Part shown: positions 11,401 to 20,007 of the stretch, one piece after another
Position numbering within the stretch: position 1 is the stretch's first letter
Layout of the letters: every line of letters begins with the position of its first letter
Program-made: the position numbers and the translations under genes
Notes under the pieces: generated by a model
Seen by the model: the letters and a program-made list of their open reading frames with translations, nothing else
The model's database searches: none
What the model was told of the DNA's origin: nothing
DNA from: Apus apus
Taxonomy: Eukaryota > Chordata > Aves > Apodiformes > Apodidae
NCBI RefSeq assembly: GCF_020740795.1
Contig: NC_067285.1
Location: 14,500,001 to 14,564,000 of the forward strand
Direction: 5' to 3'
Length of the DNA stretch: 64,000 bases

Positions 11401-14209
11401 CAGTGACCTGCCTTGGAGGGAAGGGAGCGAAGGGTGATGGGGAGCTGGTACGACAGCTCTGCGGGGTCCCATTCCTCCTGGTGCCCACTGGCACCCCTGC
11501 CCAAGCAGGACACCCCACACTGGTGCACCCCATGAGCACACTGCAGTGAACCTCCCAAAACCCACCAGCATCACCTCTGCTGCAGCCACTCCATCCCTGC
11601 CCAGCAGCCCCCCAGGACAGGTGGCTGCCATCACCCTCACTCCAGGTGAGGCCCAGCAGCCCCACCAGCTCCCGAGCACCCTATCCCCTGGCACTGGCAG
11701 GAAACCACAGCCTCAGCCTGCAGGCAGGCTGATAACGGTCACCCAGCCCCATCCTGCCCACACACACCACCGCCCCAAGGAGGGTGCACACAGCCCCAAC
11801 AGCCACTGCTCCCAAGGCAGAGGGTAAAGCAGGGGTGGACCCACACCTTGCACAATGGCAGACCCACTGGACCTGTGTCACCCCACAGAGAGCCGGGGGC
11901 TCTCACCATCTGTGCCAGCGGCTCTCACCAGCTGTGCCAGCAGTGCAGTGCATCCTAGGATGCACCAGCAGCCATCACACACGAGCACGTGTGCTCCCTG
12001 CACTCCATGCAGCCCCACGCCTTCTGTGTACAAGCAACACACATGTGGCTGGGGAACCCCACAGCAGAGAGTTGAGGAGAGGGTGGCATGAATTGGGTGA
12101 ATTAAAAATGCAGGGGATGGGCAGGGGATGTCTGGGCTGATGCTGATCCTGCCCTGCCTGGGGGCATGCAGCCACCCAGCTAGTGCATTGCTGGCCACAA
12201 GCGCTCCAAGATGGCAGGGACACCTCCCTGTCCTGGGGGGCCATCCTGCTGGCTGGCACCTACCCACTCCCCAAGGGAGCAGTTTGCACAGCAGCTTTGT
12301 GTTGAAAAGACAACACCATTTCTGGAGTAAACTCAAAACAAGTCACAGACACCCAGCACTGAGCCTGCTGGTATGCCACTAACCCATCCACGTTTTACCA
12401 GCAAAGCCGAGCCAGCAGCAGGTCAAGCTTGCACTGGCCTCAAGGAGTGCCGCCATGTGTCCACCCTCACGCCAGCACCCAAAATCCCAAGGAACTGCCT
12501 TGCCAAGCACTGGGTAGCCACGACCCCATCCTGCATTTGCTGGAGCATTCCAGGCAACACAGCCCATGTGGCATCTACCGGGCAGGCGATTTGCTCCAAG
12601 GAGGAGGACAAGGCAACCAGCATCTTCTGTCCAAGCACTGCTGGCAACAAGAAGAAAGCCTGGACAAGAGTGCAGCCATGCAGGAGGAGGCCTTGGAACC
12701 CCCACACCTCCCTTCCCCCAGCACCCTAAGGTGCTGGGCAGTGCCAGGGGGTGTTTTGGAGCCAGAGCCCAGGCACGTGGGCTGCCAACCCCCCCGCTGC
12801 AGTGCTCAGCCCGCTCCCCGCCGTCCCTCTCCCAGCGCATCTGTCGCAGGAGGCACGTGGCACAGCTTGGCCTTGTGACGGCGGGGGACGCATGGCGCCA
12901 GCTCGGCAGAAGGGAGGGAAATGGCAATGGGCTGTCCCCTGGCTGGGCATGTCCATCCCAGGACCTGAAGCACGTGGGTTGGGAAGTTCTCCCTCCTGCC
13001 AGAGGGCAGGCGCCCTGCAAGGCGTCCCAGGGAGGGTGCTGACCTTGGGAACATCGTTTCCATACCGTGAAGCCAGAGCCAGCCCCACCGGGATGGAGGG
13101 CAGCTCCACTCCTCTCCTACCCCTCTCTGCACCAATATCATCACTACACGTGGAAAAATAATTACAATAATAATTAAAAAAGAAAGCATGATGCATGCTG
13201 GGAGAGCGGTGGCCCCCAGGGGTCAGGACCCCGCTGGGGTCTGGATGCCAAGACCTGCCTGGTGCGAAGGGCTGAGCTGAGTGGCTAGTCCTGCTCTGAG
13301 TGGATGGCAGCACCAGGCAGCTGCTGTCCTGGCTTTTGCCAGCTCTACTCAGAGCCTGGCATGCTCTCCCTGCTCACACCTCCATTTCTGAGCTGGGGGC
13401 TAAAGTCACCCCCTCCCCAGCCCTCCACTGATGCCAGCAGCTTCCCACCATCTTCAGGCACAAGGCCTAGGGCAGTTCTCAGCTAAGCAGCCCCCCATGC
13501 CCCAAACCTCTGGCAGAGAGGAGCAAGGAGCAGGGCAAACATCCCCATGGGGATGCAAGAGGAGCTGCAGCAGGGTAGCATATGTCCCCAGGGATGGCAG
13601 GGAGCGTGTCACACCCCCCAGGATGGCACAATTTTGAAGAGAGGTAGCTGAGACCACCCCCCGGCAGCAGCTCTCAGGCTGGAAACTCCTCCAAGTTAAC
13701 GCAGCCCCGAAGAGCAGCCTGGGCAGAGCGGCTCATTAAATGTTTCTGGCTGGCGGGAGGCCAGCAGCAGAGCTTGTTTTTTCTATATTCCGATAAACAG
13801 TCCAGGGAGGGGAGGGGGGGAGGGGGGCGCAGACTCTGAATGTGCCACCCAGCCCCGGCGGGGGAGCGGGGGGAGTGACAAGGGGCACACATGCGTGTGC
13901 ACGCACACTGCCTGCACCCGCGTGTCCTCCCCACTGTGGGTGAGCAGCAGCAGCTGGGGGGGGAGGGGGAACATACAACGACATGACACAAAGCCACCCA
14001 CAGGGATGCTGCCAGCCACAGGGTGACCCCACAGCCCCCCACCAGCACACCGAGGAAGGAGAGCCCCCCTCTTTGCGCCCACCAACATGGCGATGACATT
14101 CCCGGTGGCACCGGGCCAGCTTCCTGAGGGGACACTCTGGGGCCCTGCCGTTAGCTGCCGCTCTGCCTTCGCCCCCACTGAGGCGGGACCCCCGCCAAGG
14201 CTAGTTGTT

Positions 14210-14227
14210 GGGGGGGGGGGGGGGGGG
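14210..14227 (+). repeat. 18-base poly(G) tract
   Basis: Uninterrupted G18 in otherwise ordinary GC-rich intronic sequence, outside any clear CpG island. Confidence 0.9.
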
Positions 14228-15234
14228 CGAGGCCCCCGGTGCGGGGTGCCTTGGTGGGGCGGGTGCTGTGGCTGCTCGGCCTGGCTCGCAGGGAGGTTCA
14301 CGTGACTTTCTGCTTGAGGAAGCAGCGCTCTGGCAGCTTCCAGTGGGAGATGAAGGAGGAGGATGGGGGAAGGGGCCGCCTGCCTTCATGGAAACACGGT
14401 GGAGAGGTGCTGGCAGCACAGGAGCGGGGGGCTGCCAAGCAGAGGCACCCCCCTTTCCTACCCAGGGATACAGCTGCAACCCCCCCAGGGGATGCACAGG
14501 AACCATGTGCTGTCACAGTGTCCTGCTGTCTCCCACAGCACCCCAGGGCAGGGCTTCCTCAAAGAACACAGGGCACTGAAAAGCTGTCCCTGGGAGCTGG
14601 GCTGAGGAGCCCTGCTGTCCCCTTGCAGGGACCTTGCAGGGTCCCCAAGTACCAGCTGCCCAGAGAAATGGCAGAACCTATCCCCAGGACTCCCATCCCC
14701 CATGTGTCCCTGAGCAGGGCTCCCTCCTTCTTCCACTGGGACCCAGTGCTGGAGCAGACTCTGTTGGCCCTCTGGGACCCCTGCCCTGACTTGCTTCTGG
14801 CACAGCAACATCCCACACCCAGCAGTGGGCAATGCAGACACACCAGCTGCCCCAAGCCTGCCCCCGACCCAGAGCAGCCCAATAAACATCCCTACGGAAC
14901 ACCCTACCGAATGCTGAGAACTTGCCAACTTGTCACACTCACTGGGGGTATCCTTGCAGCACTGCCCCACCAGCCTTCAGGGGCTGGGATGGGGAAGGAA
15001 CCCCCAGCAGCCATCCCACAGAGGCTGTGAGGAGTGGGCATCAAGCACCCACATCCAGCAGCTGTACCACCAAGCCCTTCCAGAGACCTTGTGCCCCACA
15101 CCCACCTGGGAAGCAGGGCCACTACACAGAGCTACCGCTCCAGCCACAAGGCCTGCTTTGGGGTCACCCCTCGCAGTGCCACCCAAGGTCCTGCCCAGCA
15201 CCCCTGTGAAACTCCGCCTGTGAGATGCCAGTCC

Positions 15235-16105
15235 CAGGGCTGGCACCAGCATCCATGCCATGGGGCACCAGTCCTGTGAGAAGACCTCAGCATCCACGCC
15301 ATGGGGACCGCAGCACCCATGCTGTGGGGTGCCAGCCCCACAGCTAGGCACCAGCACCCATGCACTGGGGATTCTGGCGTAGCCATACCACGGGGACCCC
15401 ATAATCCATGGCTGGACCCAATGGCAACACCATGGGGCTGGGTTTCCAATCTCTGCACTTTGCTGACCCCTGATCCATAGCTGGACCTCAGCACCAATGC
15501 TATGGAGACTCCAGCCCCACAGCCAAACTGCAGCATCCACTTTGAGGAGATCCCAGCCCTGTAGTCAACCCTGCTGTGAGGACAGAGTCCCATAGATAAC
15601 CTGCAGCACCAATGCCATGGGGACCCCAGCCCCACAGCTGGCTCCCAACAGCCATGCCACGGGGACCCAGCCCCATAATCAGACCCCAACACCAATGCCA
15701 CAGGGATCCCAACCCTGTAGCCAGCTCCCAACAGTCAAGCCTCAGGAACTCAGTCCCATAACCAGACTCCTACCACCAATGCCAAAGGGACCCCAGTCAG
15801 CTCTCAGCAGCCACGCAATGGGGACCCTACCACCACGGCTAGACCCAGCACCCCACGCTATGGGGTCTCAGCCCCATAGCCAGCACCAATGCAGTGGGAT
15901 ACAGCCCCATAGCTGGACAACAGGATCAATGCAGCGGGGACATACTCCCATAGCCAGTCGACAGCTCCCACGCTTTGGGGACCTAGACCCACAACCAGAC
16001 CCCAGCGCCAACGCCGTGGGAACCCCTGCCCCCGCACCACTGGGGCCCCCACCCCAGAACCGGTCCCCAGCCCCAATGACGCGGGGACCCCAGGCCCGCG
16101 GGCAG
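15235..16105. repeat. Degenerate minisatellite, unit about 42 bp, about 20 copies
   Basis: Read on plus, a unit close to CACCAATGCCATGGGGACCC followed by CAGCCCCATAGCCAGACCC recurs from about 15235 up to the LDB1 exon. Three consecutive units near 15608-15735 measure 42, 41 and 42 bp by eye. Because 42 is a multiple of three, open frames run through the array on both strands (for example 15132-15731 minus and 15617-16324 plus). They show only repeat-derived sequence and are not called genes. The array ends about 40 bp inside intron 1 from the LDB1 splice donor at 16142. Confidence 0.85.
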
Positions 16106-16142
16106 CCCCCCGCCCCCGGCCCCCCGCCGCCGCGGCACTCAC

Positions 16143-16167
16143 CAGGGCATGCACAGCCCACTGACAT
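16143..16167 (-). CDS. LDB1: LDB1 first coding exon (25 nt)
   Basis: LIM domain-binding protein 1 is a nuclear adaptor that dimerises and bridges LIM-homeodomain and LMO proteins, with GATA1/TAL1 partners in erythroid cells, and supports enhancer-promoter looping. On the minus strand ATG at 16167-16165 opens MSVGCACP plus the first base of a Gly codon, followed at once by the donor GTGAGT (16142-16137). MSVGCACPG is the distinctive N-terminus of the long vertebrate LDB1 isoform, where the next exon begins with CSSKSFKLY. The exon ends in phase 1, as needed. No downstream exon is visible in the 16 kb to the left, so only this 5' part is in the window. Head-to-head with PPRC1 on the other strand fits the human order. 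Identification rests on one short but exact peptide plus synteny. Confidence 0.88.
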
Positions 16168-16329
16168 CTTCACATGCCTGGCGCGGCCGGGAGTCGCTGC
16201 GCGCTGCCCGGGCCGCGGGGGTCTCGCATGGGCGGCGCGCCGCGGGCTCCGGCGCGGAGGGCGGCGGGCAGCCCCGCGCGGGCGTGGGCACGGCCACGGC
16301 CAGGGGCGGGCGGGCGCGCCGTAGACCAG

Positions 16330-16356
16330 CGGCGGCGGCGGCGGCGGCGGCGGCGG
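16330..16356. repeat. (CGG)9 trinucleotide repeat
   Basis: Nine perfect CGG units on plus, CCG when read in the LDB1 direction. It lies about 165 bp upstream of the LDB1 ATG and so is in the 5' UTR or core promoter. Confidence 0.9.
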
Positions 16357-16425
16357 GTGGGGCGTGGGCCGCGGCGGCGGAGCGGCGGCGGGGGCGGCTG
16401 CGCCGGCGGCGGGCGGGCGCGCCTC

Positions 16426-16437
16426 TGCGCGTGCGCG
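16426..16437 (-). promoter_or_regulatory. NRF-1 (nuclear respiratory factor 1) consensus site
   Basis: The minus-strand reading CGCGCACGCGCA matches YGCGCAYGCGCR at all 12 positions. It sits about 260 bp upstream of the LDB1 start codon inside the CpG island. Binding is an inference from the motif. Confidence 0.65.
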
Positions 16438-16899
16438 GGACGACCCCCCCCCCCCCGCTCCTTACACCCCCCCCCGGCCCGCGGGCGCGTGCGTCCTGCG
16501 TGCGTGCGTGCGCGCCCACCCCGCCCGCCGCGGCGCGTGAGCGCGCGCCCCGCTTCGTTCCCCGCGTTTGGCCGCGGGCGGGTGGGCGCCATGTCAGGGC
16601 CCGCCGTGCCCTCCCGCTGCGCCTGGGGGGCCGTGAGGGCAGGGCGGGGGAGCGAGGGCCCCTCGGCCCTGAGAGGGCGCCCGGGCCTTGGCGCTTGACC
16701 CCCGGGGTCTGCCGCCGTCGTGCGGGGACCCCAGCTCCCAAAACACCCGTGGGCAGAGGCTCCTGGTGCCGCGGGCTGCGTAACCTCCAGGGACTTGTCC
16801 TCCGCGGGGAGGAGGCGGGGGCTGAGCCTCTCTCCGCAGGGCTCGCTGCGGCCCGGGGGAGCTCGGCGCCTCTCCCCAGGGCCCCGCAGAGGCCCCGGG

Positions 16900-19140
16900 C
16901 TGCGGCTCCCGGCAGCCTTCCTCCCCAGCTGCCCAGCCCCGAAGGTGGAGGAGGGACCAGTGTTCGGCCACCCCTGCCCAGGGTTGCAGGTCGATCGATC
17001 CGTTCGAGCCTGGAGCCCAGTGGCACCTGGCTGGGGTACAGATCCCAGGAGGCCGTGTCTGCTCTGTGCAGGGCTGCTCGGGACCCTGGCAGCCCCCCAG
17101 CCAGGGCGCAGGAGGGAAGGCGCCAGGCAGCCACAGAGCTTGGGGACAGGAAGGAAGAGGGCTCGCAGCAGCGTGTTGCACAGGCAGGGAGGTCGTGCTG
17201 GGGTTTGCTGCACCTTGTGGCGAGATGGCAGGGGCCGTGCCAGGCAGGAGGCAGGGGAGCTGCTTGTGTCCCTGCTGCACCCCGTGCCACGCAGCGGTAC
17301 GGCCGCATCCCTCCAGGGCCTCCCTGCGGACATGCGGACGACATGCCCCGTGAGCTCCTGTGAGCTCCAGGGATGCACAGCTCTGCAGGATCCTGCATGT
17401 CTGCTGCTGGCAGGGCCCAGCTTTCCACAACCTCCCCAGTGCACCCAGGTGAAGCAACACCCTGGCTGCAGGGCCCCCTCTGCGAGGGCAGGTGCCGTCC
17501 CTCAGCCGCCCTGCAACCACCCGGCCCCAGCCTCGCGATGGGAGCAGCAGCCCGGGCAGAGCACACTGCCTGAGGGAGCCTGGGTCCCCTGTCCCCACTG
17601 AACGGCCAACATCAGCCCACCTCCTGCCCAGGTGGGATTCACATTCCTCTGCACTCTACTGCAAGCATCGCGTAGGTTTGAGCTCTCCTTTGGTGTCTGC
17701 TCCCCTTACCCCTGAGCAAGCTGTGTACTGTGGGTACTGCAAGGCTGAGCCTGGGTGGCACTGGGCAGCTCCACCATGGCCAGGGACACTGTGCCTGCGT
17801 TTGAAAGGAGGGAGCTGCGGGCTGGGACACAGTATGCGCATTTTCCTTTCTGCCTGTTGTTTGTTTTTCCTTGTAAAGCAGCAGGAATGCCTGGAGCTGC
17901 CCCAGTGTGAGCCCCCCTGCTGTGGGTCGTACTGGGGGAGGGAGGTACCTGCACGTGATTTTTCCTCTGGTTGCCTCCCAGGGACCCCATGCGAAGGGGA
18001 TGTGGTCCTACATGCAGGGCTTACATCAGGCCAGACATGCTCTGTGGGGGATCAGCCTTGCAGTGCTGCAGAATCTTGCCAAACGCAGGGATGGAGTGAT
18101 TAGGCAGGTCACTGCATGCCCTGGATGTGCCCCAGAGAAAAGACAGAGAGGGAAAGGGTTCAAAGCAGGGGGAGGAAAGCTGTGGGTCTCCAAGTCCAAC
18201 ACTGCCCCACATCTGTCGGCTGGTCCTTGGGTGATGGGTCACGGCCAGCTTCTCCTTGGGCTGGTGGAGACACGGGCTTTTCCAAAATTACTTGTTTCAC
18301 ACTTTACACGTGTTGAGCTCAGGAGAAGCAGTGTGTTTAAGAAAGGCAGCCTCTCCTGGACTGCAGATGGAACCTGAAGTGCTTCCTTAGGCTTCCCTGC
18401 TTCCTCTGCAGTGCCAGGGGCAAGCACCGGCCTTAGGAGCTTGTTGTTACAACCAACACAACCTCCCACGCCTGGCACCCCCTGGGGTGGGCTCACCCCA
18501 CCCCCCTCTCACCAACACAAGTGCACAACCCAGCAGGTGCCTCCGGTACTCACACGTGGGTCCGTGGCCCTGGATGAGGACACAGCTGCCAGGCTAACAT
18601 TTTGGGCAGACAAGAGGGTCGGTGAAAGGCTTGGAAGGTGCTGCAGGCTTGTTAGAGGAGGAGCAGGAAAGGAGCAGCTCTAGTAGACCAAAGCCTGTTT
18701 GTTGCTAGGGAGGAGCAGCTCCTGCAAGGCAGGAGATGACATGGGACAAGTGATCTAAGACGTAATTCCCTCGTGGCAGCGGTGGAAGGAAGGAGAGCAG
18801 CAGGATGAGGCTCCACGTGTCTCACATGCCCCAGGGTCAGGGGACAGGCACACAAGGCTGAATAAAAAAGCTCTGTCCTCTAGATCCCCGAGGGAATCAG
18901 GTCTGGGCGGGTCTGTGCCCCGGAGGGCGACAGAAAAGCTGGAACAATTAGCTCCTGCTGGGAGAATCTTGCACTACTGAGCTTCCACCACCACGTCCGG
19001 GCTGTGCTTGTACTTCTGTTAGCACATCCCTGCATCCCACAAGACCTGCTGTCTGGGAGCCGGAGGACGAGACACGGGAGGTGACAGCACCCAAAAGGAC
19101 TCTGGGCTTACTGAACAAGCACAAGTGCGTGGCCAGACAC
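16900..19140. other. LDB1-PPRC1 intergenic interval
   Basis: Separates the LDB1 and PPRC1 CpG islands. The two start codons are 3.7 kb apart in head-to-head orientation. No exon, RNA gene or recognisable repeat is seen. Confidence 0.6.
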
Positions 19141-19624
19141 ATCAGCGCTCCCTGCTCCTCCGGGGGGAACCGCGCTGACCCGCAGCGGCGTCAAACCAGC
19201 CCGGTTTCATTTCCTCCCATGCCTCACGTCCTCCCGGCGATGTGCTCCGCCTGCCAGCTCCGCAGAGCCGCGTGGTAGCCGGTGCTGCCCCAGGGCCGCG
19301 CCCGGTGTTCGCGGGGCAGCTCACGGTGCCCATCCCGCCTTTCCCCCCTCGCGTGTCGCCCCCAGGGCCCCCGCCGGGTTCGGCTCCACCAGGCACCGCC
19401 GCGGCCGGCAGGCAGGGGGCCCGGGCTCCGTCCCCGGGGCACACGGTGGCCCGCCCCGCCCACGTGTGAGCCGAGCCGGCAGGGGCGGGTCCCGCCGCCG
19501 CCGCGGGAAAACGCGGGGCCGCCCCGCCCCCGCCGGGCGCTTCCCGCCAGAGACGCCCGCGCCGCCCCGCCCACCGCGCGCCGCAGGGCGGGGCCCGGCC
19601 TCCGCTCCTTCGCCCGCTGCAAAG

Positions 19625-19801
19625 ATGGCGGCGAAGCCCAAGGGCCTGCCCGCCCTCAAGATGGCCGCCCGCCCCCCGCTGACAGGCTCTCCCCGGGCTG
19701 GCGCCCGCCGCGTGCGGCGCCGCCGGCGGCGAAGGGGTGCGCTCCCAGCCTGCCCCGCGCGGGGCGGGGCGGGGCGGCGCGGGGGCCGCCGGGAGCTGTA
19801 G
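19625..19801 (+). other. Upstream ORF (58 codons) before PPRC1, or promoter DNA
   Basis: ATG at 19625 and an in-frame second ATG at 19661 open an Arg/Pro-rich frame that stops at 19799-19801, 65 nt before the PPRC1 ATG. Both ATGs lie inside YY1-type motifs. It is a real uORF only if transcription starts upstream of 19625; otherwise this is core promoter sequence. The peptide resembles no family I recognise. Confidence 0.3.
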
Positions 19802-19802
19802 T
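19790..19802 (-). promoter_or_regulatory. ZNF143/THAP11 (HCF-1-associated) motif
   Basis: On minus the sequence ACTACAGCTCCCG matches ACTAYRNNNCCCR at every position. This motif is bound by ZNF143 and THAP11 and is a known recruitment site for HCF-1. It lies about 65 bp upstream of the PPRC1 start codon. Confidence 0.65.
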
Positions 19803-19861
19803 GCGGGGCGGGCGGCGGTCACGTGGCGTGCCCGGTAGTGGCCGCGCTGGGAGCGGAGGCG

Positions 19862-19874
19862 CCAAGATGGCGGC
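19862..19874 (+). promoter_or_regulatory. YY1 site overlapping the PPRC1 start codon
   Basis: CCAAGATGGCGGC is a textbook YY1 element, with the ATG inside it. Two more copies lie upstream: AAGATGGCGGC at 19622-19632 and CAAGATGGCCGCC at 19657-19669, the latter with one departure. YY1 sites in this position and orientation are common in TATA-less mitochondrial and ribosomal gene promoters. Confidence 0.65.
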
Positions 19875-20007
19875 GCTGCGGGGCGGAGCGGTGCCCGCCG
19901 CGGCCGGGGCCGGGGTTGGCGGCGCCGCTGCCAGGACCGCTCCGCGAGGGCTAGCGGGCGGCGGGGCCCTGCGCGAGCCGCCCCTCCGCGCCGGCAGCCC
20001 CCTGCAG
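19867..20007 (+). CDS. PPRC1: PPRC1 exon 1 (coding part)
   Basis: Codons 1-47, Ala/Gly/Arg-rich, starting MAALRGGAV. The ATG has a strong context (AAGATGG) and is the only start whose frame reaches the donor CAG|GTAGGC in phase 0. The residues themselves are weakly conserved, so the call rests on position, CpG island and phase fit with exon 2. Confidence 0.8.

Larger units (their letters stand above)
6195..15230. other. Non-coding stretch, probably LDB1 intron 1
   Basis: GC-rich sequence with no recognised exon on either strand. It contains microsatellites, a poly(G) tract and several AT-rich islets inside GC-rich surroundings (7878-7900, 13150-13195, 13735-13800) that look like candidate conserved non-coding elements. 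The long overlapping open frames near 10.1-11.3 kb on both strands are shadows of base composition with no domain signature. Confidence 0.55.
16168..16900 (-). promoter_or_regulatory. LDB1: LDB1 promoter / CpG island and 5' UTR region
   Basis: CpG-dense, TATA-less sequence immediately upstream of the LDB1 start codon on the minus strand. It contains a CGG/CCG tract (16330-16356), a C13 run (16444-16456), a TGCG tandem near 16497-16512 and a perfect palindromic NRF-1-type site (16426-16437). No TSS can be placed from sequence alone. Confidence 0.75.

Noticed and set aside
15132-16324. Repetitive frames in the minisatellite
   Set aside because: Unit length divisible by three keeps frames open; the sequence is purely repeat-derived.
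16980-17010. GTTCGAGCC-like string resembling a tRNA T-arm
   Set aside because: No acceptor, D or anticodon arms can be folded around it.
16139-17598. Long frames on both strands (up to 475 codons) at the LDB1 CpG island
   Set aside because: Overlapping frames in all phases, Arg/Pro/Ala-biased, no conserved motif; explained by lack of stop codons in GC-rich DNA.
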